Positions 17,326-25,663 of a stretch of 64,000 nucleotides of DNA are shown piece by piece. The position numbers and the translations under genes are program-made. This stretch comes from Halobacillus sp. Nhm2S1 (lineage in GTDB: Bacteria > Bacillota > Bacilli > Bacillales > Halobacillaceae). The stretch is from positions 806,001 to 870,000 of the forward strand of contig NZ_JAIEZV010000002.1 in NCBI RefSeq assembly GCF_019599545.1, given 5' to 3'. Below the pieces are notes generated by a model that saw only the letters and a list, made by a program, of their open reading frames with translations, did no database searches and was not told the DNA's origin. Each line of letters opens with the position of its first letter. Position 1 is the first letter of the stretch.

Positions 17326-19025
17326 TACGTCACCCCCTCTTGTTGAGATTGATGGATTTCCGCGTAATATTCACTTCGCTGAAGCAGTTGATCATGAGTG
17401 CCCTGAGCGATGATTTCTCCCCGGTGAAGAATCAGGATGAGATCTGCCTTTTGGATTGAACTCACTTTTTGAGCAACAAGAAACACGGTAGATGGTTGTT
17501 CCTCAAGAGTCCGTAGAAGTCTCCTCTCCGTATGGGCATCCAGTGCACTCGTACTATCATCCAGAATCAAAATCCTCGGCTTCCTCACAAGTGCACGAGC
17601 GATGGAAAGACGCTGTTTCTGACCACCGGAGAAGACCATTCCTTTCTGTCCGATTTGCGTATCATAACCCTTTGGCAAGTTCGTAATAAAGTCGTGAATT
17701 TGCGCCTGTTTGGCCGCTGCCTCAATCTCTTCCAGCGTCGCATCTTTCTTGCCCCAGGCGATGTTTTCCCTTACCGTACCTGAAAACAAATGAACATCTT
17801 GGGGGACCAGGCTGATTTGTTTTCTTATGTTTTTCACTTCGAGACTTTCGATTTCCACTCCATCCAGAAAGAGTTGACCCGCATTTTTTTCATATAATCG
17901 GGGTATTAAATGGAGCAAAGAGGTTTTCCCGGAACCTGTTTCCCCAATAATACCGACAGTGGATCCAGGCCTTGCATGGAAGTTCAGGTTCTCCAGCACT
18001 TTGTACCCCTCTCTTTCAAGAGAAACATTGTGAAAGCGGACCGCACCGTCCAGTTCTTTCCCTTTACCTGAAGCGCTCATTTCCGTGGATTGGTTGAGTA
18101 CGTCTGCAATTCTATCCGCCGAGGCTTGTCCTCGCGAAATGACCATGATTAGAAATGTAAAAACAGAAAAGGTAAATAAAATCCTTGTCGCGTAGTTGAT
18201 CATGGCGACCAGTTCTCCAGCTTCTACACCTGCACTGCTGAGTATTTTTGCACCAACCAAGAGGAGGACCAAAATGACGATATTCATCCCCAGCATGACG
18301 ACAGGCATAGCCACTTCCATGAGCCACAATGCTTTTTTACTTTGAAGAACCAATGATTCATTCGCCTTTTGAAATCTCTCCTCTTCATGCTCTTTTCTAT
18401 TAAATCCTTTAATTAAGCGGATTCCGGCTATATTTTCCCTAATAATCGTATTAAGTCTATCAAGTTTATGCTGAACCTCCTTAAACCACTTGATCCCTTT
18501 TGTAAGAAGGAAGAATAAGAATAATAAAAACACAGGTACACTACCCAGTAAAAAGAGGGCAAGTTCCACATCAATTGTAAAAGCCATCACTAAAGCAAAA
18601 ATGATGAAAAGTGGAGCCCTGAGTCCGATTCTTACAAACATAAATAATAAGTTCTGAATTTGAATCACATCATTGGTGATCCTCGTGACCAAGCTTGGTG
18701 TGGTGACGGCCTGGAAATGACGATCCGAAAACTTCTGGACTTTTGAAAATAGATCTTCCCTCAGGTCATAACCGACCCCCTGACTCAAATCGGCAGCAAA
18801 GAAAGAGTTGGTCACACCTGCGGTAAAGGCGAGCAACGATAGCCCTAAAAGCACACCACCCCATAACAAAACAGCGTTAAAGTCTTCAGCAATGATTCCA
18901 TCATCGATGATTTTGGCCATCAGGATCGGCTGGGAAAGTTCAACCAATAATTCTATGAACATAAGAAAAAGGGCAATCGATGCAGACCTTTTATAGGGAA
19001 GGGTATAAGAAAAAATGGCACGCAT
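17325..19025 (-). CDS. ABC exporter half-transporter, degenerate-ATPase subunit
   Basis: Partner of the downstream half-transporter. 566 residues, membrane domain about 10-300 then ATPase domain. Walker A GETGSGKTS and signature FSGGQKQR are canonical, but Walker B ends LILDDSTSALD (Asp for catalytic Glu) and the H-loop is VAQKVSS (Gln for His). So the nucleotide site formed by this Walker A/B and the partner ASHGQ signature should be non-hydrolytic, and the other site active, as in known asymmetric heterodimers. Confidence 0.9.
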   Translation of the reverse strand: MRAIFSYTLPYKRSASIALFLMFIELLVELSQPILMAKIIDDGIIAEDFNAVLLWGGVLLGLSLLAFTAGVTNSFFAADLSQGVGYDLREDLFSKVQKFSDRHFQAVTTPSLVTRITNDVIQIQNLLFMFVRIGLRAPLFIIFALVMAFTIDVELALFLLGSVPVFLLFLFFLLTKGIKWFKEVQHKLDRLNTIIRENIAGIRLIKGFNRKEHEEERFQKANESLVLQSKKALWLMEVAMPVVMLGMNIVILVLLLVGAKILSSAGVEAGELVAMINYATRILFTFSVFTFLIMVISRGQASADRIADVLNQSTEMSASGKGKELDGAVRFHNVSLEREGYKVLENLNFHARPGSTVGIIGETGSGKTSLLHLIPRLYEKNAGQLFLDGVEIESLEVKNIRKQISLVPQDVHLFSGTVRENIAWGKKDATLEEIEAAAKQAQIHDFITNLPKGYDTQIGQKGMVFSGGQKQRLSIARALVRKPRILILDDSTSALDAHTERRLLRTLEEQPSTVFLVAQKVSSIQKADLILILHRGEIIAQGTHDQLLQRSEYYAEIHQSQQEGVT

Positions 19026-19371
19026 ACAAAATCCTCCAAACGTGTGTCAATATATGACCCGTTATACAAATAGGAAAAATATTCATTGTTAAAAAGATGA
19101 TGTTCATGCATGGTTTGAGAATCAAGAACCTTTTTGTTGTACAAAAACACCAAGACCAGCTATTTCAGTATAACTTTTGTATAACACTGAACCTTTTGCA
19201 AATGTGCGCCACTGAGCCAAAACCACGGACTTATTTGTTGATTAATCACACTAGTTTAAGTCATAATAGGCAATGTAACACGCACAAATATGTAAGTACT
19301 TGTGAGACATATAAAAAGCAAATAGAATTATATTAATAGTATTTTCCGAACAAACAGGAAGGTGATCCTTT
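19026..19371. other. Intergenic region between ABC exporter and HxlR operon
   Basis: 346 bases without a recognisable gene. For the plus-strand genes a weak promoter is possible: TTGATT (19238-19243), 18-base spacer, CATAAT (19262-19267). Short palindromic pieces such as TTTTTGTTGTACAAAAA around 19130-19146 could be operators for the divergent exporter. Nothing further supported. Confidence 0.4.
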
Positions 19372-19569
19372 TTGGACAATATAAAACCGATTTTTCCCGT
19401 TTCTGAAGAATTGTTAGAACTTGTGGACTTATTAAACCAAGTCTCAGAGTCAGAAGAAGAAAAAGTCATCCCTCAGACAATGACTGTCTTAAACAAAGTT
19501 TATGCCCAGGGAGTATTGGAAGGCTACGAAAAAGCCATGCAAAAACAGGGACAGACCACAAAAAAATAA
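19372..19569 (+). CDS. Small acidic protein of unknown function, cotranscribed with HxlR regulator
   Basis: 65 residues, start TTG with AGGAAGGTGATCC upstream. Mostly helical-looking, Glu-rich centre (ESEEEKVIPQ), no Cys, no membrane segment. Ends 16 bases before the HxlR gene start, so probably the same transcript. Not recognised. Confidence 0.65.
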   Translation: MDNIKPIFPVSEELLELVDLLNQVSESEEEKVIPQTMTVLNKVYAQGVLEGYEKAMQKQGQTTKK

Positions 19570-19585
19570 CGTGAGGTGAAAGCAG

Positions 19586-19951
19586 ATGAAGGAAGATGGG
19601 ATCGGCATTGATGTCACTCTTGAAGTCGTGTGTGGGAAGTGGAAAGGGTTAATTCTTTGGAAGCTCATCCACGAAAATCATCTGCGGTTTAATGCACTGC
19701 GTCGGTCCCTCGATGGAAACATCTCTTCCAGGATTCTTGCCCGAGAGCTGAAAAAACTCATCCAGGACGGTTTAGTCGAACGTATCGATTATGAAACTGT
19801 ACCTCCCAGAGTAGAGTATCGCGTGACACCTTATGGACGAACCACGGCCTCCTTCTTGGAGAAAATGAACGAATGGGGCATTCACCATAAGCAAAGGGCA
19901 GACCAGCAAGAAAGCCTCACGGACGTATCGAATCAACTAAAAGAGCAATAG
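19586..19951 (+). CDS. HxlR-family winged-helix regulator
   Basis: Redox- or aldehyde-sensing MarR-like regulator. 121 residues with the family core TLEVVCGKWKGLILWKLIHE, recognition helix FNALRRSLDGNISSRILARELKKL and wing VPPRVEYRVTPYG. A single Cys at position 16, next to the conserved GKWK, could be a thiol sensor. Divergent from the ABC exporter pair, which it may control (inference from position). Confidence 0.85.
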   Translation: MKEDGIGIDVTLEVVCGKWKGLILWKLIHENHLRFNALRRSLDGNISSRILARELKKLIQDGLVERIDYETVPPRVEYRVTPYGRTTASFLEKMNEWGIHHKQRADQQESLTDVSNQLKEQ

Positions 19952-19988
19952 AAAAAAGAGGCACATCCGCAAGTGAGTGCCTCTTTTT
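19952..19988. terminator. Bidirectional terminator between HxlR and oxidoreductase genes
   Basis: AAAAAGAGGCAC / GTGCCTCTTTTT 12-bp perfect stem with A-run before and T-run after, between convergent genes. Confidence 0.9.
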
Positions 19989-19996
19989 GCAGGACC

Positions 19997-20983
19997 CTAA
20001 TAGCGGTCGTTAGGATAAACCAAGCCGATTTGCCGGCGTGCTTCCTCCATGACTTTCGCTGTCATCAACGTATGCTCCAACGAATTATTCTTTGACCGAT
20101 CTTTTTCCTTCTTCACCAGATTGATAAATTCAGCCGCTTCATAATACATAGGTGAATACTGATCTTCGAAAGAAAGCTCTTCTACGGATCCATCTCTATA
20201 AATAATTTTTATACCTTTAGGTTCAGAAATATTCGGTATGAGCATCGTCCCTTCTTCTCCCTGTATTTCAGAAGGGGCGTGGGAATCAACAATCTTGGAG
20301 TGCATAATGACTGCTTCCATTCCATCATACGCTGCGATCACGCTGCCTTGCCCGTCCACACCAGAATCCAAAAACACGGCATCAGCCTGGATATGGTTGG
20401 GTGCACCAAATAGGGCGACCATTGGATAAATTCCATAAATACCAAGGTCCATCAAAGAACCGTTCGACAGTTCAGGTTTGAAAGCATTTAGGAGCTCCCC
20501 TCTTTTGTATGCGTCATAACGAGAAGAATACTTGCTGAAGTTCCCCACAAAGCGTCTTACTTCCCCAATTTTATGTAAATTTTCCTGAATGCTCAGAAAA
20601 CCTGGCATCAGTGTAGACTTTACAGCTTCCATTAAAAGCACATTCTCTTCTTTGGCTACCTCAATCATAGAAGCAATCTCCTGTTGATTGGAAGCCATCG
20701 GTTTTTCACATAAGACATGCGTCCTTTTTCTCATAATGGTTTTCGCCTGCTCCGCATGGAAAGCGTTAGGACTTGCAATATAAACCGCATCGACATCTGG
20801 ATTTGCGGCCATCTCTTCTATGTCCGTGTATGTTTCAGGTGCACCGTGTTTGGATGCAAATGTAGCAGCTTTCTCTTCTGTACGAGAATACACCGCCTGC
20901 AGTGTAAATTCAGGATGCTGTTTCGCTGCCTCTATAAATTTTTCTGTAATGGTATTGGTTCCTATAATTCCAAATCTAACCAT
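19997..20983 (-). CDS. Gfo/Idh/MocA-family oxidoreductase
   Basis: NAD(P)-dependent sugar or inositol-type dehydrogenase, substrate unknown. 328 residues from the ATG with GGAGGTG; an upstream in-frame ATG adds 20 unrelated residues. Rossmann loop RFGIIGTNTITEKFI, the family EKP motif in CEKPMASNQQE, and the C-terminal domain with YKRGELLNAFKPELSNGSLMDLGIYG. Monocistronic, convergent with the HxlR operon. Confidence 0.88.
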   Translation of the reverse strand: MVRFGIIGTNTITEKFIEAAKQHPEFTLQAVYSRTEEKAATFASKHGAPETYTDIEEMAANPDVDAVYIASPNAFHAEQAKTIMRKRTHVLCEKPMASNQQEIASMIEVAKEENVLLMEAVKSTLMPGFLSIQENLHKIGEVRRFVGNFSKYSSRYDAYKRGELLNAFKPELSNGSLMDLGIYGIYPMVALFGAPNHIQADAVFLDSGVDGQGSVIAAYDGMEAVIMHSKIVDSHAPSEIQGEEGTMLIPNISEPKGIKIIYRDGSVEELSFEDQYSPMYYEAAEFINLVKKEKDRSKNNSLEHTLMTAKVMEEARRQIGLVYPNDRY

Positions 20984-21057
20984 GTAAGTCACCTCCAAAA
21001 TAACCGTATTCCCATTATACATCAATATGGAAGAAACCCCCACAGCAGAAGCTTGGC

Positions 21058-21753
21058 TTAATCCATGTGTTTCAATGTGATTTTAGCTAATACCTGTTGA
21101 CCTTTCGCTGTTGGATGAACATCCCCTTTAATGATGTACTCAGGATGACCATGATAAGCCTTATAGGCATCGACAAGAGTCACGGAAGCAAAGTGTTTCA
21201 GCAGCTTGATCAAGGAAGCATATTGCTGGTTAATATATGCGAGCGGCGTGTTCAATTGGTCACCGGCAGCAGGATAAGGATTGTAAATATTGTAGACGAG
21301 TACTTTCCCGTTCGTTAATTCATCAATCTCAAGAATGGTTGAATAGACATTATAAATGAGATCTCGAATAACTGGAGCGGCATCCTCCATTTTTAAACCA
21401 TCCAGTCCCCCATTCTTTTTAACGACATTCAACAAATCATTGCCCCCAATATACACAATGACATAATCAGCGTTCTTAAGACTTTCTCTGAAGGTATCAT
21501 TAGATTGAACAGCTGTTAGCAATTCGGCAGATGTGAGACCTGGAATACTTAAGTTGGTCACTTCTATATCTTTTTTCACTCCAATCAAAGATGGGAACGA
21601 TTCTTTTGGAGGGTTTTTATTTTCTTTATTTAAATTATAACCAAATGGAATGGAATCCCCGATGGCGACTAATCTTTCTTTTTTAAAAGCTTCTAGGTCA
21701 GAAGGTGCCAGAAAGACAGCGAACACCATGACCAGGATCCATATCTTCTTCAT
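21058..21753 (-). CDS. Secreted SGNH/GDSL hydrolase
   Basis: Predicted extracytoplasmic lipase or esterase. 231 residues with a signal peptide (KKIWILVMVFAVFLAPSDLEA), so exported. Block I AIGDSIPFG with catalytic S34, block II Gly in SIPGLTSAE, block III YIGGNDLL and block V DVHPTAKGQ with catalytic Asp and His. Substrate unknown. Neighbours give no clear pathway. Confidence 0.88.
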   Translation of the reverse strand: MKKIWILVMVFAVFLAPSDLEAFKKERLVAIGDSIPFGYNLNKENKNPPKESFPSLIGVKKDIEVTNLSIPGLTSAELLTAVQSNDTFRESLKNADYVIVYIGGNDLLNVVKKNGGLDGLKMEDAAPVIRDLIYNVYSTILEIDELTNGKVLVYNIYNPYPAAGDQLNTPLAYINQQYASLIKLLKHFASVTLVDAYKAYHGHPEYIIKGDVHPTAKGQQVLAKITLKHMD

Positions 21754-21784
21754 TCTCTACCCCTGCCTTGATTTGTATGTAAAA

Positions 21785-21813
21785 CATGACGCCTGATGTA
21801 AATCAAGCGTCAT
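21785..21813 (-). terminator. Terminator after the CAP-domain lipoprotein gene
   Basis: ATGACGC / GCGTCAT stem with further pairing in the loop, followed by GTTTTAC on the minus strand. Confidence 0.65.
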
Positions 21814-21819
21814 ATCCAC

Positions 21820-22587
21820 TTATTTTGCAATGAACATTTGCACCCAGTAATTGCCGTCTTTCGAATATCCGACACCGATGTGCGTGACATTCTTATTCAT
21901 AATGTTTTTACGGTGACCTGAACTGTTTAACCAGCCATCAACAACCGATTGCGGTGACTGCTGCCCTGCAGCAATGTTCTCAGCTGCTGTTGAATAATCC
22001 ACTCCGAATTCTCTCAGCATATCAAAGGGACTTCCGTAAGTTGGAGACGTATGGGAGAAATAATCGTTCTTCGCCATATCTTCAGATTTCGTTTGAGCGA
22101 CTTCTTCTACCTCATTGCTATTCTTAAGCGGTTTCAGTCCATTTTTTTCACGAGCTTTGTTCGTCAAATCAATGACCTGCTGTTGAAAATCACCTGTTGC
22201 CTCATCGCTTTCTCGTGCAGTATTGTCACGATTTTGCTCGGTTTGATCAGGCTGTTGTCTTTGAGCCTGTTCTCTACCTTGTGAATCTTGTGTGTAACGT
22301 CCATCTTGATCAAAAAAGTATGGACCTTGTATGGATCCATTTGGTCCAGTTGGGTTCATTCCTTCGAAAGGAATGTTGGCATCAAAACGGTTTTGACCGT
22401 ATGCTCGAGGATCCATTTCCCTTAGATTTCCGCCCCCTTGCATGCCTTGATTTTCAGGACCAAAACTGACTTGATTCAAATTGTTCCGTTGACTTTCACG
22501 TGCACGTTCTTCCGATGTATTACAAGCAGCTAACATGGCAATCATCATGAGTGCTGCGAATAGAATAAACCATTTTTTCTTCATCAT
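21820..22587 (-). CDS. CAP/SCP-superfamily lipoprotein (YkwD-like)
   Basis: 255 residues. Lipoprotein signal with lipobox LAAC (C22), then a Gln/Asn/Gly-rich low-complexity linker (about 23-135), then a CAP domain: LTNKAREKNGLKPL, SEDMAKNDYFSHTSPTYG, AENIAAG, GHRKNIMN, GVGYSKDGNYWVQMF. Length and layout match B. subtilis YkwD. Probably anchored outside the membrane; biochemical role of bacterial CAP proteins is poorly known. Confidence 0.88.
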   Translation of the reverse strand: MMKKKWFILFAALMMIAMLAACNTSEERARESQRNNLNQVSFGPENQGMQGGGNLREMDPRAYGQNRFDANIPFEGMNPTGPNGSIQGPYFFDQDGRYTQDSQGREQAQRQQPDQTEQNRDNTARESDEATGDFQQQVIDLTNKAREKNGLKPLKNSNEVEEVAQTKSEDMAKNDYFSHTSPTYGSPFDMLREFGVDYSTAAENIAAGQQSPQSVVDGWLNSSGHRKNIMNKNVTHIGVGYSKDGNYWVQMFIAK

Positions 22588-22751
22588 GTATCCTCCTCAG
22601 GATTAATCTTCACGTTTACTATTTGCATGAAAGCAAACAATATCCCTGAGAAGAAGTACCATTTCAGCACACCGATTCCTCTTTATTTCACATGCGCTCC
22701 TAATTGTGGAATACTGAGTTTCGAAACTTTTGTTGAGTGGATAGGGGCTAA

Positions 22752-22790
22752 GGGGAATAACTCGCTTTTCCGCGGGAGCGCGGTATAGAC
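22752..22790. repeat. Degenerate copy of a dispersed intergenic repeat
   Basis: TCGCTTTTCCGCGGGAGCG (22762-22780) matches the reverse complement of the sequence near 55060 (TCGCTTTCCACGGGAGCG). Sits in the 293-base gap between two small-protein genes; the 74-codon ORF crossing it lacks family features and a good start. Confidence 0.4.
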
Positions 22791-22833
22791 ATCTCAAAAT
22801 TAAGTCTTCCACAATCCCTATAGTCAAACCATT

Positions 22834-22873
22834 AAAAAACCTGAACAGATCCCTTTATGGATGTTCAGGTTTT
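22834..22873 (-). terminator. Terminator of the small Cys-rich protein gene
   Basis: AACCTGAACA / TGTTCAGGTT stem followed by six T on the minus strand. Confidence 0.9.
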
Positions 22874-22880
22874 GAGAAAG

Positions 22881-23087
22881 TTATTTGGTGTGGCAATCGG
22901 GGCAGCAGTGTTTGCAGCCGTTGACATCATCATAAGTATTTCTGGCAACTTCGAGCGCTTCTGCACAGTCGGTGTGACCGCCTAATTCCAATAAATTCTG
23001 TTCAAAAGGCATAAAATCACAACCTTCGATGTGCACTTCGTGTTCGCCACCTGTCTGCTGGTTCTGATTCACATAATATTGCGCCAT
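22881..23087 (-). CDS. Small Cys-rich protein of unknown function
   Basis: 68 residues, AAAGGAGG before the ATG, own terminator. The pattern HEVHIEGCDFMP, GHTDCAEALEVAR and GCKHCCPDCHTK gives six Cys and several His, suggesting a structural zinc site or disulfides. It resembles a widespread family of short uncharacterised proteins with HExHxxGC and GCxxCxxxC motifs. Function unknown. Confidence 0.75.
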   Translation of the reverse strand: MAQYYVNQNQQTGGEHEVHIEGCDFMPFEQNLLELGGHTDCAEALEVARNTYDDVNGCKHCCPDCHTK

Positions 23088-23132
23088 TCCATAACCTCCT
23101 TTTGTGGAGGCATTCCCCTACCAGATGAAGGA

Positions 23133-23171
23133 TAAACAAAAGGACGGGCTGATGTGGCATATCTAGCCGTC
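23133..23171 (-). terminator. Terminator of the ectoine-type operon
   Basis: GACGG(G)CT (23143-23150) / AGCCGTC (23165-23171) stem with CTTTTGTTT following on the minus strand, overlapping the stop of the aldehyde dehydrogenase gene. Confidence 0.65.
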
Positions 23172-24602
23172 AAGATGGAAACATACGACCTTTTGTTCCG
23201 TCATGGCTTCTATACTGAAACGTACACCCTCACGACCGATGCCGGATCCTTTCGTTCCTCCGAAAGGCATTTCATCAATTCGATAATCGCTGCTGTCGTT
23301 GATCATGATTCCACCTACGTCCATTTTCCTTATCGCTTTAAAAGCTTGGTTAATATCATTTGTGAAGATCCCTGCATGCAGTCCATAATTGACGGCATTG
23401 GATTTCTCAATGGCTTCGTCCAAATCTTTTACAGGGTTTACAATGACCACAGGCCCAAAGATTTCCTCCATCATCACTTTCGCACCTGAAGGTACCTGGG
23501 TGAGAATGGTGGGACTATAATAAGCACCTTCACGGCGCCCACCTACTTCCAATTGCGCTCCCATAGTCAACGCTTCCTCGACCCATTCAGAAACTCGGAC
23601 CGCTTCTTTTTCATTGATCATCGGTCCTATATCCGTTCTTTCATCCATTTTATCCCCGATTCTAAGTGCTACAGTCGCTTCCACAAAGCGATCGATAAAA
23701 TCCGGATAAAGTTCCCTACTTACAAAAACCCTTTGAACGCCGATACAATTTTGGCCTGCCGCTGAAAAAGCCCCCGAACAGCAAGCATGGACAGCCTTGG
23801 AAAGATCTGCGTCATCAAGGACAATAACTGGTGAGTTGGATCCCAGTTCCATGCTTATTTTTTTCGTTCCTACTTTTTTGATAATGGCTTCTCCAGCATT
23901 AGATCCTCCTGTAAAGGACACCATTTTTATGGCCGGATGTGTAACCAATGCATCCCCGACTTCTCTTCCTGCCCCTGTAAGAACGGATAAGTAACCGGCT
24001 GGCAACCCTGCTTCAACGAAGGCTTCCGCCAGCTTCAATGCACTAAGAGGCGTGGCGGAAGCTGGTTTGACTATAATGGCATTCCCTGCTGCAATGGCTG
24101 GACCTACTTTATGTGCGACTAAATTGAGCGGGTCATTAAAAGGAGTGATGGCTCCTACGACTCCCATAGGAAAACGTTGAAAATACCCGACTCTTTGTTC
24201 GCTGCCTGGATTTTGATCGAAGTTAATGGTCTCTCCTTTCACCCTTCTCGCTTCCTCTGCGCTGATCCGGATGGTTTGAATAGCCCGTGAGACCTCTGAA
24301 CGAGCTTCAGTAATCGTTTTACTGCCTTCACTTGCAATGGTGGCAGCGAACGTCTCGTGATCCCTCTCCATGAAATCAGCAACTTGGCTTAGTATTCGGA
24401 TCCTTTCATGGGTGGGAATGGGGTCTCTCATTTGGAAAGTACGATCGGCTATTTCTATGGCTTCCATCATTTCTTCCTTTGTAGCTGAGGGGACAGTGGC
24501 CAATACTTCATTGTCCTGAGGGTTGCTGACCTCAAAGCTGCGCAAGCCTTCGCGCCATTCTCCTCCAACCAGCATTTTATAGCTCTTAACCTTCGTCGTC
24601 AT
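23163..24602 (-). CDS. NAD(P)-dependent aldehyde dehydrogenase, candidate aspartate-semialdehyde oxidase
   Basis: 479 residues, class 3-like ALDH fold: ITPFNDPLNLVAHKVGPAIAAGN, VSFTGGSNAGEAI, MELGSNSPVIVLDDAD with the general-base Glu, and catalytic Cys in SAAGQNCIGVQR. Last gene of the six-gene operon; the start overlaps the homoserine dehydrogenase stop by four bases. In ectoine degradation a DoeC/Ssd dehydrogenase turns aspartate semialdehyde into aspartate; this enzyme is placed to do that, but it also resembles lactaldehyde/phosphonoacetaldehyde-type ALDHs, so the substrate is open. Confidence 0.85.
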   Translation of the reverse strand: MTTKVKSYKMLVGGEWREGLRSFEVSNPQDNEVLATVPSATKEEMMEAIEIADRTFQMRDPIPTHERIRILSQVADFMERDHETFAATIASEGSKTITEARSEVSRAIQTIRISAEEARRVKGETINFDQNPGSEQRVGYFQRFPMGVVGAITPFNDPLNLVAHKVGPAIAAGNAIIVKPASATPLSALKLAEAFVEAGLPAGYLSVLTGAGREVGDALVTHPAIKMVSFTGGSNAGEAIIKKVGTKKISMELGSNSPVIVLDDADLSKAVHACCSGAFSAAGQNCIGVQRVFVSRELYPDFIDRFVEATVALRIGDKMDERTDIGPMINEKEAVRVSEWVEEALTMGAQLEVGGRREGAYYSPTILTQVPSGAKVMMEEIFGPVVIVNPVKDLDEAIEKSNAVNYGLHAGIFTNDINQAFKAIRKMDVGGIMINDSSDYRIDEMPFGGTKGSGIGREGVRFSIEAMTEQKVVCFHLDG

Positions 24603-25663
24603 GAGTGACTCCCTCCTCCGATTTTGGTTCCCTGCTTTTGTTTATGACAATGAATCAGGTCGATCAGTAGAGAAAATCCCGTTTCCTTTAACCCCGCCCC
24701 TGCACCTGTGAGCATGATCGTCCCGGACAGATCACATTCATAAACGATCGCATTCGTTGCCCCACTAACACGTGCTAAGAGATCATCCTGCTTCAGACGC
24801 TCCGGCTGGACAGTCGCCTTCACCTTGCCTTTGTTTTGAGAGATACGAGCAAGCAGTTTCCATTTCTCGCCGTCCCGTTTCGCTTCTTGAATATCTTCTA
24901 CTGATAAACCAGTAATTCCGGCACAGAAAATTTCATCCGGGTCGAGATGAACTCCATACACATGGTTCGATAATATAGCTGCTTTATACCTAACATCGTA
25001 GGCTTCAAGATCACTCGTCGGATCGGCTTCTGCATAACCGAGGGCTTGGGCTTTTTCTAACGCTTGATTCAATGTCATTCCACTTTCCATAGCGGTAAGA
25101 ATGTAATTGGTCGTTCCATTCAATATCCCTTTGATTTCTTTAATTTCATTACCAGCTAAGGTTTCTAGTGGTAGCCTTAGAGCCGGCGTCCCACTCATGA
25201 CCGTTCCTTCAAATCCGAAAAAAACGTCATGTTGATCCGCTTTTTCGGTTAATTCTTGATAAGCGAGGGCAACAGGACCCTTGTTTGTTGTTATGACACT
25301 TTTCCCTGTTTCAAAAGCACGATGGCAGTGAGTGAGTGCAGGCTCACCGGTTTTCACATCCGTGTAGGTCACTTCTATAATGACATCCGCCTTTGCTTTC
25401 TCTATCGTTTCTATACTGTTCCACCCTTTGATTGTCTGACTGGATGACGGATAGGATTCTACAGAGCCCGTTCGTTTTACACACTCCAATAACTTCGTGA
25501 TATTTAAACCATCCGGTTGATAAATAGCACCTTTCATGACATCCGATACGGCCACGATTTCAACATCAAGTCCGTAATTCTGCTGAAGTTCCTGGTGTTT
25601 TCCCTCCACAATTTCCGCAAACGCCTGGCCTACGCCTCCAAATCCGATCATGGCTATTTTCAT
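24599..25663 (-). CDS. hom: Homoserine dehydrogenase, ACT-less
   Basis: Interconverts aspartate semialdehyde and homoserine. 354 residues, without the C-terminal ACT regulatory domain of the usual Bacillus Hom (over 400). Rossmann loop MIGFGGVGQAFAEI; catalytic-domain motifs GILNGTTNYILT and YAEADPTSDLEAYDVRYKAAIL. Overlaps both neighbours by four bases. Loss of ACT suggests no threonine feedback, which fits a catabolic or accessory copy rather than the housekeeping enzyme (inference). Confidence 0.88.
   Translation of the reverse strand: MKIAMIGFGGVGQAFAEIVEGKHQELQQNYGLDVEIVAVSDVMKGAIYQPDGLNITKLLECVKRTGSVESYPSSSQTIKGWNSIETIEKAKADVIIEVTYTDVKTGEPALTHCHRAFETGKSVITTNKGPVALAYQELTEKADQHDVFFGFEGTVMSGTPALRLPLETLAGNEIKEIKGILNGTTNYILTAMESGMTLNQALEKAQALGYAEADPTSDLEAYDVRYKAAILSNHVYGVHLDPDEIFCAGITGLSVEDIQEAKRDGEKWKLLARISQNKGKVKATVQPERLKQDDLLARVSGATNAIVYECDLSGTIMLTGAGAGLKETGFSLLIDLIHCHKQKQGTKIGGGSHS

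Noticed and set aside
22603-22827. 74-codon minus-strand ORF
   Set aside because: Crosses a dispersed repeat copy, has no recognisable domain and no clear ribosome site.
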